From positions 1 through 13,197 of the forward strand of contig CAYZHK010000041.1 of assembly GCA_964477685.1 (NCBI GenBank): a stretch of 13,197 nucleotides of DNA. The letters are read 5' to 3'. The notes beneath the pieces were generated by a model. That model saw nothing but the letters and a program-made list of their open reading frames with translations, was not told the DNA's origin and did not search any database. The translations under genes and the position numbers were made by a program. Positions 6,685-13,197 of the stretch are shown here, piece by piece. The DNA comes from JACTUC01 sp964477685 (GTDB lineage: Archaea > Thermoproteota > Methanomethylicia > Methanomethylicales > Methanomethylicaceae). Numbering within the stretch: the stretch's first letter is position 1; each line of letters opens with the position of its first letter.

Positions 6685-6694
6685 CTTTATTTAT
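6685..6694. promoter_or_regulatory. AT-rich box shared by the divergent swivel-domain and 393-residue genes
   Basis: CTTTATTTAT on the plus strand is a TATA-like box placed to start transcription near 6715, about 17 bases before the ATG at 6732. Read on the minus strand the same patch (ATAAATAAAG) sits about 25 bases before the swivel-domain ATG at 6665, fitting a leaderless start. One short AT-rich core may therefore serve both directions. The plus-strand gene has its own Shine-Dalgarno, GGGGAGGT at about 6719-6726. Confidence 0.5.
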
Positions 6695-6731
6695 TGTAAT
6701 GACGATTAGACACTGATTGGGGAGGTCTGCC

Positions 6732-7913
6732 ATGCAGACATCCGAAATCAACGACCAGATCGCTCATATCAGTCGCGTCTTCTCGAGGATCGTCACGCAG
6801 AGGACCCTCCTGGAATCCAAGCTATTCCCGGTCAACGCCTACATATGCGTCGGCTTCTACCAGACCTACCACAACCTCTATGGCGTAATGAAGAAGGTCT
6901 GGGGGAAGACGACCCCGGAGGACCTTGCGAAGAAGAGCAAGACGCTCCTCTCGCCCATACAGGCCCTCTCGCTCTCCTATCTCTGGCTCTACTACTCGCT
7001 GGCGAGGATGGGCACCATCTACAACAAATGCGGGGGCGATCCCTTGAGGGAGCCGCCGGAGAAGCGGGAGGAGTGGAAATGGATGCTGGAGCAGTGGTAC
7101 CGCCTCTCCACCAACTACTTCAACAGCGGGAAAACCACCGTCGCTGCCTCGGGGGATGCCAACATGGCCCTGAGGGGCGAGACGGTCAGTTACCTCAAGG
7201 ATAACCTCCAGCCGGTAAACGAGGCCCTCGCCTCCAAGGTGCGGCGAGCCATAGGCTCAGTGGACCTCTATGCCTTTATTGACGAGTGCGAGGCACGGGC
7301 CAAAATAGTCAACCATGGGCCGTTCGCCCTTGGCGGGGGGCAGAGCCTCATCGTTTCCGAATACACAAACCTGTACGACGGGCGCGGGAAACCCTGGCTC
7401 CCCTGGTCCGCCACAGACGCCCGGCTCCCCTCCTCCACACTGGGGGTCGCGATGGCCGTCAAGGACATCCGGGCGGTCTTCAACGACATCGGCACAGTGA
7501 CCATCGAGCCGGGCGACTACACGCGCCAGGTGACCGGCATCTATGCCTACCGCGCGAAGAACGGCGGCATCGAAGCCGTGCCGCTGGACGAGCTATCCGC
7601 CTATGCGGAGGCAGCCGACAGCGCCCAGGCGGAGCTCTACATGAAATTCGCGGAGATGGATCGGAAACAGCTCCTCCTGGCAGGTGCCGAGGCCTACTGG
7701 AGGTGCTTCGCTCGCTATACCGATGCTGTGGGCGTCACCGGCGAAGTGGAATGGAGCATATCCAAGGAGGTCCAGGAGGAGTACCTCCCCTACTTCCTGA
7801 ACCACAATGAGGACCCAGCCTTCACCAGGCTGAAGATGAAGGTCATCAAGATGAAGGCCCTCCCATTCCTAAAGGAAAAGGATCCGGTAATGTATTACCT
7901 TCCGGAGAAATAG
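6732..7913 (+). CDS. Uncharacterised 393-residue protein, partner of a DUF7064-type protein
   Basis: I do not recognise this family. The start is the ATG at 6732, with GGGGAGGT ending 5 bases before it; an upstream TTG in frame is less likely. The N-terminal half (about 1-115) is mostly helical and rich in aromatics (Y, W), with FYQTYHNLYGVMKKVW and LSYLWLYYSLARMG runs. These are amphipathic rather than convincing membrane spans. A glycine-rich turn HGPFALGGGQSLIV opens a mixed middle region with WLPWSATDARLPSSTLG and a beta-like stretch FNDIGTVTIEPGDYTRQVTGIYAY. The last 120 residues are again helical and charged. No signal peptide, Walker motif, metal-binding Cys/His cluster or Rossmann motif is visible. 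It overlaps nothing and is followed 12 bases later by the DUF7064-type gene, so the two probably form one transcript. Confidence 0.85.
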   Translation: MQTSEINDQIAHISRVFSRIVTQRTLLESKLFPVNAYICVGFYQTYHNLYGVMKKVWGKTTPEDLAKKSKTLLSPIQALSLSYLWLYYSLARMGTIYNKCGGDPLREPPEKREEWKWMLEQWYRLSTNYFNSGKTTVAASGDANMALRGETVSYLKDNLQPVNEALASKVRRAIGSVDLYAFIDECEARAKIVNHGPFALGGGQSLIVSEYTNLYDGRGKPWLPWSATDARLPSSTLGVAMAVKDIRAVFNDIGTVTIEPGDYTRQVTGIYAYRAKNGGIEAVPLDELSAYAEAADSAQAELYMKFAEMDRKQLLLAGAEAYWRCFARYTDAVGVTGEVEWSISKEVQEEYLPYFLNHNEDPAFTRLKMKVIKMKALPFLKEKDPVMYYLPEK

Positions 7914-7925
7914 AGATGATAAGTG

Positions 7926-8876
7926 ATGAGCTGCCCCACAACGGACGATGAGAAGAGCCACAGCCCCTCCGACCGGAAGGACTGGCGCGAGAGCTACTAC
8001 TTCAATTTCGTCGACATGGAGAGCGGAGTAAGCGGCTTCACAACCATAGGCCTCCTGCCGCATGTCCACCGGAGGGAATTCGTCTTCGCCCTCTTCCACC
8101 GGGACAAGCGCCACTTCTACTACCAGGAACCCGCCACCCCCTTCAGCCTCGATTCGATGGAATCGCTGAACGACGGTCGCCTCCGCTTCGACCTCGTTGA
8201 GGCCATGAAGCAGTGGCGCATCACCATCTCCTCGGGCGAATTGAGGGCTGATCTGAAGTGGACCAGCCGCTTCCCCCCGCTCAACTTCGGCGAATGCAGC
8301 GGGACTTCCTGGGAAGGCCATTTCGAGCAGTCGGGACTGGTGGCCGGCTCCCTCCAGGTGGGCGACCTGACCCTCTCCATCAATGGCTTCGGCCAGCGGG
8401 ACAAGAGCTGGGGCTCCAGGAATTGGCATATCGACCAGTGGTATGCCCTCCACGCCCAGTTCAGGGAGTTCTCCATAGGCCTGCGCCACGACACCTTGGA
8501 GGGGAATTCGGTCGTTTCGGGGGGAATCTCTTCGGTTTCGGGTGGTGTTCCCATCACCAGTATCGATGTGGAGACCGAATACGGCACAGACCCCGGCCTG
8601 CCCATCGGTGCAACCACCCGGATCGGATGCAGGGATGGGAGCAGGTATGTGCTCAACTCGAAGCTGCTCTCCCCCCTCAGCTTCGTGAAGTTCAGCAGGC
8701 GCTTCCCGGGAGGGACGACCGAACTCCTGGAGGCGATGGCCCTGCACCGCTGGGAGGAGACTGGTGAGATTGGGACCGGTCTCCTAGAGTGGCTCTTCAC
8801 CCGGATGAGCGGACCGCTCCAAAGGCCGGGCCAAGCCCTACATCAACAGCCACCGGAGCCAAGCCTGAGCCCCTAG
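7926..8876 (+). CDS. DUF7064/CrtC-like (lipocalin-fold) protein
   Basis: A 316-residue protein resembling the DUF7064/DUF7065 group, related to CrtC (hydroxyneurosporene synthase) and AttH-like lipocalin-fold proteins. Evidence is the N-terminal RESYYFNFVDMESGVSGFTTIGLLP (21-45), the signature GFGQRDKSWGSRNW (154-167, family pattern GxGxRDxSWGxRxW), and the closing strand EEAMALHRWEE-like region ending IGTGLLEWL (282-290). CrtC members hydrate isoprenoid double bonds; other relatives are of unknown function, so substrate is not assigned. The ATG at 7926 is preceded by GAGATGAT, close to an archaeal Shine-Dalgarno; a GTG immediately upstream is an alternative. The final 25 residues (proline- and glutamine-rich) lie beyond the usual fold end and read antisense through the 3' end of the decayed OsmC gene, so the original stop may have been lost. 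Confidence 0.8.
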   Translation: MSCPTTDDEKSHSPSDRKDWRESYYFNFVDMESGVSGFTTIGLLPHVHRREFVFALFHRDKRHFYYQEPATPFSLDSMESLNDGRLRFDLVEAMKQWRITISSGELRADLKWTSRFPPLNFGECSGTSWEGHFEQSGLVAGSLQVGDLTLSINGFGQRDKSWGSRNWHIDQWYALHAQFREFSIGLRHDTLEGNSVVSGGISSVSGGVPITSIDVETEYGTDPGLPIGATTRIGCRDGSRYVLNSKLLSPLSFVKFSRRFPGGTTELLEAMALHRWEETGEIGTGLLEWLFTRMSGPLQRPGQALHQQPPEPSLSP

Positions 8877-9246
8877 CGCAATGGCGCAGTAGTCCTCGGA
8901 GAGCCCCAGGCAGCGGGGCGCCTTGGGCGCGTCCTCCTCCGGCACCCTGAGTCAGATCCTGACGCCAATGCCAGCTATCCTCCAGTATCCCTGCTTGCAC
9001 TTCACAAGCTCCGCCTTCACCCGCGTCTCCAGCCCCTCCACCCCGACCCTGGCCCTGTTTGGACAGTAGACCCGGCTCGAACTCACGCAGTGGCCCACCG
9101 CCGCCGAGAGCAGGCCCGCCGGGTTTGGCCCCTGCCCGGTGCCGAGCGGCTCCGACTCGTCAACGATCAGCTCCTGGGCCCGGTGATTATAGAACTCCAT
9201 TCGAACCTGTTCTTCATTTGATTTCTATCTCAAGCCTCTCCGACAT
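8797..9246 (-). pseudogene. OsmC/Ohr-family protein, disrupted by two frameshifts and an in-frame stop
   Basis: Fragments in different frames join into one OsmC-like protein, a family of thiol peroxidase-type stress proteins. An ATG at 9246 gives MSERLEIEIK and hits TGA at 9214-9216. Skipping one base near 9216 continues EEQVRMEFYNHRAQELIVDE, then GPNPAGLLSAAVGHC with the first conserved Cys, then VGVEGLETRVKAEL. TGA at 8952-8954 interrupts; the same frame continues LRVPEEDAPK and LGLSEDYCAI with the second conserved Cys. Near 8877-8880 another frameshift is needed, after which ARGSGLAPVAVDVGLGP supplies the usual C-terminus, ending at a TGA at 8797. The repaired length is about 149 residues, normal for the family. 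The longest unbroken piece (8952-9200, 82 codons) keeps only the first Cys. It lies 68 bases downstream of the reductase gene on the same strand. Sequencing error is possible but three lesions in one gene favour decay. Confidence 0.82.
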
Positions 9247-9314
9247 TTTTTTGAACCCTCACCACAAGCCTCCCCACCGATCCACGGCACCTGCCCCTAT
9301 CATCCCTCGCTGCC

Positions 9315-10415
9315 CTAGAAGAGCGACCTCAGGAAGGGCATCACAGCGAACCTGAGGAGCCTCGACTCGAGAATCCTGTTGACAGCCTTGCGCTGGAGAT
9401 CCAGGTCGTAGCCGGAGATCGTCCCCAGGATGCCTGCCCGCTGGGCAGACGCGATCCCCCTCTCCAGCTCTTCCTCCTTCATGTTGCTGAAGATCCTGGC
9501 AGCCAGCTTCATCACCCTGAACTCCCTGCCGTAGGAGTCCTTCCAGTCCTTCTCGAAACGCTTGAGGGGCCTCCCCTCCAGCACATGCTGGGCTGCCACC
9601 CTGCCCGCCATCTGGGCTATGCTGCCACCCAGAGCGACGCCGCCGCCGGTCGTCGGCTTCACAAATCCCCCGGCATCCCCTATGGCTATGGCATTTCCCA
9701 GCACCGTCTTTCTGAGCGGACCGCCGACGACCACCTTGCCTGGGAGTATGCCCAGAGACTTGCCGCCCTTCAGGCGGGCAAAGTTCCTGTCCGTCTCGAT
9801 CATGTTCCGCAGGAGCTCCAGCGGGACTCCGCGGTAGCACGCGAGCCCAACCCTCACATGGTCGCCCCTCGGCACGCGCCAGGCAAAAAAGCCCGGTGCA
9901 TGCCTCCCTATGTGAAGCTCCACCATGTCCTTCTCGAAGTCATCCACCTCAACGTCCATCTGGACCGCCTGGATGGACCTAGGGGTGTCAAAGCCCAGCA
10001 GCCTCGAAACCCTCCCCTTGACTCCTTCGGCATTGACAATGACTTTGCTCTTCTCGTCCTGGGGGAAAGCCTTGCCCATTGCCACCTCCACTCCGCTCCT
10101 CTCCGCAATCTTGGCCAGTTCGAGGTCGAATTTCGTCCGGTCTATGACATAGGCCTTGGTCTCATCAGTTACCACATCGTACTGCTTGCCGGAAGGGGAA
10201 AAGATCCTCGCGCCCTTGATGTCATTCAGCACGAATGAGGGGGAGGGGGCAATCAGCCTCTCCAGCCCCACCCTGCTGACCAGCCCTGTGCAGTGGTCGG
10301 GCTTCCCTACGACAGCATCCTCCTCCAGGACCAAGACATCTGCCCCTGCCTTGGCCGCCTCCGCACCCGCTATGAGCCCCGCGGGCCCTGCACCGACGAC
10401 AATGATGTCTCGCAT
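9315..10415 (-). CDS. Geranylgeranyl reductase-family FAD-dependent oxidoreductase
   Basis: A 366-residue flavoprotein of the geranylgeranyl reductase family, which in archaea saturates the isoprenoid chains of ether lipids. It opens with the dinucleotide-binding motif VVGAGPAGLIAGAEAAKAGADVLVLEE (about 6-32), followed by GKPDHCTGLVS (37-47, the family Cys-containing loop), YVIDRTKFD (89-97) and the FAD pyrophosphate-binding motif IGDAGGFVKPTTGGGVALGG (245-264). The substrate-side sheet is represented by HAPGFFAWRVPRGDHVRVGLA. Length is slightly short of the usual 390-400. The ATG at 10415 is chosen because the Rossmann motif starts there; a GTG at 10436 is possible. An AT-rich box about 30 bases upstream suggests a leaderless or near-leaderless mRNA. 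It diverges from pth2. Substrate (geranylgeranylglyceryl lipids versus another isoprenoid) is inferred from family only. Confidence 0.9.
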   Translation of the reverse strand: MRDIIVVGAGPAGLIAGAEAAKAGADVLVLEEDAVVGKPDHCTGLVSRVGLERLIAPSPSFVLNDIKGARIFSPSGKQYDVVTDETKAYVIDRTKFDLELAKIAERSGVEVAMGKAFPQDEKSKVIVNAEGVKGRVSRLLGFDTPRSIQAVQMDVEVDDFEKDMVELHIGRHAPGFFAWRVPRGDHVRVGLACYRGVPLELLRNMIETDRNFARLKGGKSLGILPGKVVVGGPLRKTVLGNAIAIGDAGGFVKPTTGGGVALGGSIAQMAGRVAAQHVLEGRPLKRFEKDWKDSYGREFRVMKLAARIFSNMKEEELERGIASAQRAGILGTISGYDLDLQRKAVNRILESRLLRFAVMPFLRSLF

Positions 10416-10436
10416 CGCCCAGTCTGTCCACGACAC

Positions 10437-10462
10437 CTTTTTAATATTCCCATTCTTAAAGA
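10437..10462. promoter_or_regulatory. Divergent AT-rich promoter between the reductase gene and pth2
   Basis: TTTTTAATATT (about 10438-10448) reads as a TATA-like element on both strands. On the minus strand (AATATTAAAAA) it places transcription start close to the reductase ATG at 10415. On the plus strand either this box or TTCTTAAAG (10453-10461) could serve pth2; the second would put the start almost at the ATG at 10484. Neither gene has a good Shine-Dalgarno, consistent with leaderless messages. Confidence 0.45.
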
Positions 10463-10483
10463 CTTCACATCGGGCACGCCACT

Positions 10484-10843
10484 ATGGACTTCGAATTCAA
10501 ACAGGCGATCATTGTCCGGCAGGACCTCCGCATGAGCAAGGGGAAGACTTCTGCCCAGGCAGCCCATGCATCCGTTTCGGCCATGATGGCCACCAGGAAG
10601 AAAAAGCCTGACTGGGTGTCGAGCTGGTTCCTTGAGGGCCAGAAGAAGGTCGTCCTGAAGGTGAGCTCCGAGGAGGAACTCCTGGAGGCCAAGAGGAGGG
10701 CAGAGTCCGAAAGGATACCCAATGCCCTGATCTCGGACGCAGGACTCACCGAACTGGAGCCGGGCACGATGACATGCCTCGGAATCGGTCCCGCCCCCAA
10801 TGCCCTCATAGACCGGGTGACCGGCGGGATGAAGCTCCTCTGA
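10484..10843 (+). CDS. pth2: Peptidyl-tRNA hydrolase, Pth2 type
   Basis: A 119-residue Pth2 enzyme, the archaeal/eukaryotic type that releases peptides from prematurely dropped peptidyl-tRNA so that tRNA can be reused. Family landmarks are clear: QAIIVRQDLRMSKGKTSAQAAHAS near the N-terminus, containing the conserved K-G-K and Q-x-A-H active-site region, then WFLEGQKKVVLKV, the helix EEELLEAKRRAES, and the C-terminal IPNALISDAGLTELEPGTMTCLGIGPAP. It ends normally at KLL with length typical of the family. The start ATG at 10484 has no Shine-Dalgarno and follows an AT-rich box at a distance fitting a leaderless mRNA. It is followed after 11 bases by truD, forming a two-gene tRNA-related unit. 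Confidence 0.97.
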   Translation: MDFEFKQAIIVRQDLRMSKGKTSAQAAHASVSAMMATRKKKPDWVSSWFLEGQKKVVLKVSSEEELLEAKRRAESERIPNALISDAGLTELEPGTMTCLGIGPAPNALIDRVTGGMKLL

Positions 10844-10854
10844 GAGTGTTTGCA

Positions 10855-12162
10855 ATGCAAATGCTGCGCACCGCCTCCCCCTCGGAGGAAGAGCTGGGAA
10901 TGTGCTACTACTCCACTCAGGGGAGCAGCAATGGGGGGATGATCAGGGTCAGGCCCGAGGATTTTGTCGTGGAGGAAATCACCACCGAGGGTCTCGTGGC
11001 CAACGAAGCGCTGGCGAAGCTGTCCAGGGGGGAGGGCAGCAATTCCCTGGCGGTGCTTACTAAGGTTTCCAGGGACACCATCCCCACAGCCAGACAGATA
11101 GGTGCCGCCCTGGGCGCATCCGTCAGCTATGCTGGAATCAAGGACAGGCGGGCCAAAACCCATCAGCTCATATCCATATCCATGCCACTGGGGGAGGGGC
11201 CGCTACAGCTCGCAATTCCAAGGGTCGCTGTGAGGGTTGTGGGCAGGGCAAAGTGGCCGTTGGAGCCCGGGGAGCTGAGGGGCAACAGGTTCACCATCAC
11301 TGTCAGGACCCTTCCGGAAGCCCTCACCCTACAGCCTACCGATTGGCTACCTGGCTACTTCGGCCACCAGCGCTTCGGCACGACACGGCCAAACACCCAC
11401 CGCATCGGCCGTTTCCTAGTAAAGAGGGATTTCGAAGCGGCTGTGAGGGAGCTCGTGGCCGAACCCTATCCCAACGAGCCTCCAGCCATCAGAGAGGCAA
11501 GGGCAGACCTCAAGGCAGCATGGGACATCCCTGCCGCCCTCAGGTCCTTCCCTTCCCAACTCGCCTATGAGAGGTGTGTCCTGGCAAAGCTTCTGGCAAA
11601 TCCGGGGGACCCCCTCGGCGCCCTTAGGGCATTGCCGAAGAACATGATGCGCCTCTACGTCAATGCCTACCAGTCCTACCTGTTCAACCGTGCGCTGTCA
11701 ATGCGATGGGAATCGCATGGCCTCGAGCCGCTCCAGGGGGGCGACTATGCTGCCCCCCTTGACCGATGGCTCTCCCCCGCAAGGCCGATGAAAGTGACGG
11801 GGGACAATGCCCAGAGCCTCAGGAGGCTTGTGGACTGCGGAAAGGGCGTCCCTATGGTCAGGGTCCTGGGCGCTAGGACCCAGCTGGAGGGGATTGACCG
11901 GGAGCTATACTTCGAGCTGATGGAGAAGGAAGGGGTCACCCTTCATGACTTTGAAAATGTCGCCGGCAGTCCCTTCTTTGGCACACTGCGCTTCTCCATC
12001 TTCAAGCCCCTCTCCCTCACCCTATCCGAGACCCTTCCGGACGAAACCCATCCGGGCCTGATGAGGCAGGATATTGCCATGACCCTCCCCCGGGGCTGCT
12101 ACGCCACAGTCGTGCTCAGGGAGATCCTCCGCCCCCCGGACCCGTTCCGATCAGGCTTTTAG
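10855..12162 (+). CDS. truD: tRNA pseudouridine synthase TruD
   Basis: A 435-residue member of the TruD family, which isomerises uridine (U13 in tRNA for the best-studied members) to pseudouridine. The catalytic Asp is D97 in YAGIKDRRAKTHQLISI (92-108). N-terminal motif IRVRPEDFVVEEI (30-42) and FGHQRFGTTRPNTHRIGRFLV mid-protein (nt 11359-11421) are diagnostic, as is NAYQSYLFNRALSMR (nt 11662-11706). The archaeal insertion domain is present and the C-terminus LPRGCYATVVLREI is standard. The ATG at 10855 lies 11 bases after pth2; another ATG 6 bases on and a GTG 9 bases before are alternatives, and in-frame sequence further upstream only duplicates pth2 coding DNA. The Shine-Dalgarno (GAGAGTG) is weak, suggesting coupling to pth2 translation. 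Its stop is 4 bases from the convergent aspS-like stop. Confidence 0.95.
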   Translation: MQMLRTASPSEEELGMCYYSTQGSSNGGMIRVRPEDFVVEEITTEGLVANEALAKLSRGEGSNSLAVLTKVSRDTIPTARQIGAALGASVSYAGIKDRRAKTHQLISISMPLGEGPLQLAIPRVAVRVVGRAKWPLEPGELRGNRFTITVRTLPEALTLQPTDWLPGYFGHQRFGTTRPNTHRIGRFLVKRDFEAAVRELVAEPYPNEPPAIREARADLKAAWDIPAALRSFPSQLAYERCVLAKLLANPGDPLGALRALPKNMMRLYVNAYQSYLFNRALSMRWESHGLEPLQGGDYAAPLDRWLSPARPMKVTGDNAQSLRRLVDCGKGVPMVRVLGARTQLEGIDRELYFELMEKEGVTLHDFENVAGSPFFGTLRFSIFKPLSLTLSETLPDETHPGLMRQDIAMTLPRGCYATVVLREILRPPDPFRSGF

Positions 12163-12166
12163 TCTG

Positions 12167-13197
12167 TCATGGGATGAGTCTGTCCGGCGTCCTTGGGAAA
12201 AGCGTCGCCTCTCTTATGTTGGGGATGTCGAGGAGCTGCATGGTGAGCCTCTCGATCCCGATGTTGAAACCGCCGTGGGGGCATGCCCCGTACCTGAAGA
12301 ACTCCGTGAACCACTGGAGGCTGACAGGGCTGATGCCCTTCTCCTTCACCTGCTCCATTATCTTCTCGTACCTGTGCTCCCTCTGCCCTCCCGAACTTAG
12401 CTCGAGCCCCTTGCAGACCATGTCCACGCTCCGCGCCCATTCCGGCTCCCCGTCAACCCTCATCACATAGAAGGGCTTCACCTTGAATGGGAACCTGTTG
12501 ACAAAGAAGAAATCCGATCCGTACCTCTCCTTCACATAGGTTGCCAGAAGCGCCTCGGATTCCCTGTCATAGTCCTCGCCGGCGGGGATTTTCTTCCCCA
12601 TCCCCTCCAGGATATCGTAAATGTCCGGGAAACGGAGCTCAGGGAACGGAGCTGTCGGCACCTTGATGTCCTTCCCTAGGGGCTCCAGGTCCTCGGCGCA
12701 GTCCTGCCTGACCCTGCTCACCCCCGCTATCACCAGCTCTTCCTCCGCTCTCTCGATGTCCGCCTCATCCTCGATGAAGCCAAGCTCCACGGCGCACCCC
12801 CTGTGCTCGCAAAGGTGCCTTGGCGTATGGCTCGGCTCCGCCCTCCAGCTGGGGCCCAGGTCGTATACCCTGTCAAACCCGGAGATTACCGCCAGCTGCC
12901 GGTGGAGCTGCGGGTCCTGCCTCAGGAACGCGCTCTTGTTGAAATAGACCACGGGGAATACCTCCGCCCCGCTCTCGGACGCCGCGCCCATCAGGCAGGG
13001 GGTGAAGATCTGGAGGAACCCCTTTGCCTTGAGGTGATCCTGCATCCCTTCCACCAGCTTGGACTGGACCTTGAAGACCGCGGCCACCTCCGGCCTCCTC
13101 AGGTCGAGGATCCGGTAGTCCAGGCGGGTTTCCAGGTTGGAGTCGATGTTGCCGGAGACCGACACCGGCAGGTTGCCGCTCAGCCTGCTGATGCTGT
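12167..13197 (-). CDS. aspS: Aspartyl-tRNA synthetase-like class II enzyme, N-terminus beyond the window, atypical active site
   Basis: The catalytic domain of an archaeal-type class II synthetase closest to AspRS; the frame is open to the right edge, so the anticodon-binding OB fold is outside. Landmarks: motif 1 region RLDYRILDLRRPEVAAVFKVQ, motif 2 GFDRVYDLGPSWRAE (nt about 12836-12880), the GLELSSGGQREH loop, and motif 3 GGFNIGIERL...NIREATLFPRTPDRL near the C-terminus (nt about 12170-12271). Several positions differ from typical AspRS: the usual QSPQLxKQ is QDPQLHRQ, so the aspartate-contacting Lys is Arg (codon 12899-12901), and the usual HLNE.xSxDxEMxF stretch is HLCEHRGCAVELGF. It could be a divergent AspRS, a non-discriminating Asp/Asn enzyme or a paralogue. 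It ends 4 bases from truD, tail to tail. Confidence 0.85.
   Translation of the reverse strand, partial: SISRLSGNLPVSVSGNIDSNLETRLDYRILDLRRPEVAAVFKVQSKLVEGMQDHLKAKGFLQIFTPCLMGAASESGAEVFPVVYFNKSAFLRQDPQLHRQLAVISGFDRVYDLGPSWRAEPSHTPRHLCEHRGCAVELGFIEDEADIERAEEELVIAGVSRVRQDCAEDLEPLGKDIKVPTAPFPELRFPDIYDILEGMGKKIPAGEDYDRESEALLATYVKERYGSDFFFVNRFPFKVKPFYVMRVDGEPEWARSVDMVCKGLELSSGGQREHRYEKIMEQVKEKGISPVSLQWFTEFFRYGACPHGGFNIGIERLTMQLLDIPNIREATLFPRTPDRLIP

Noticed and set aside
8952..8954. In-frame TGA in the OsmC gene as a possible selenocysteine codon.
   Set aside because: The position is not one of the conserved cysteines, no SECIS-like hairpin is evident by eye, and the same gene carries two further frameshifts, so simple decay explains it better.
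10774..10854. Longer TruD start overlapping pth2.
   Set aside because: The extra residues are pth2 codons read out of frame and do not resemble TruD; the ATG at 10855 fits the family start.
1..13197. tRNA genes, rRNA, CRISPR arrays, insertion sequences, integrase or attachment-site repeats.
   Set aside because: No regular spaced repeats, cloverleaf-like sequence, transposase motif or long direct or inverted repeats were seen; non-coding gaps are too short for most of these.

Overview
The window is archaeal chromosome. The evidence is a Cdc48/VAT-type double AAA+ ATPase, FEN-1 with a C-terminal PCNA-binding tail, aEF-1beta next to the archaeal translation-type Zn-ribbon protein, Pth2-type peptidyl-tRNA hydrolase, TruD, a Trm5-type tRNA methyltransferase fragment, DUF371, and a geranylgeranyl reductase-like flavoprotein suited to ether lipids. 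DNA is GC-rich, genes are packed tightly, and upstream signals look archaeal: a clear TTTATATA box, short or absent leaders, and GGAGGT/GAGGGTGA-type Shine-Dalgarno sites. A TACK-type lineage is a guess; the sequence alone does not fix the phylum.

Left block (1-6203). A 5'-truncated Trm5-like gene converges on and overlaps a DUF371 gene. DUF371 diverges from pcm (protein repair methyltransferase). Pcm converges within 3 nt on a three-gene minus-strand unit: cdc48, a small winged-helix-like protein, fen1. Upstream of cdc48 on the same strand is a second unit, Zn-ribbon protein then aEF-1beta, with a textbook TATA box.

Middle block (6204-9314), the accessory-looking part. A stand-alone phosphohistidine 'swivel' domain (PEP-utilising enzyme mobile domain) diverges from a two-gene unit: a 393-residue protein I do not recognise, then a DUF7064/CrtC-like lipocalin-fold protein. 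Converging on the latter is a decayed OsmC-family gene with two frameshifts and one in-frame stop. The 3' tail of the DUF7064 gene runs antisense into the OsmC remnant.

Right block (9315-13197). A geranylgeranyl reductase-family gene diverges from a pth2-truD pair through a short AT-rich promoter. TruD converges on an aspartyl-tRNA synthetase-like gene that runs off the right edge. Its active-site motifs differ from ordinary AspRS at several conserved positions.

Most of the window is informational housekeeping: tRNA modification and charging, peptidyl-tRNA rescue, elongation factor exchange, DNA flap processing, and protein unfolding and repair. The candidates for new biology are the swivel / unknown / DUF7064 cluster beside the isoprenoid reductase, the atypical AspRS, and the linkage of cdc48, a small wHTH protein and fen1. 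No tRNA, rRNA, CRISPR array, insertion sequence or integrase was seen. No intergenic gap exceeds about 160 bases.
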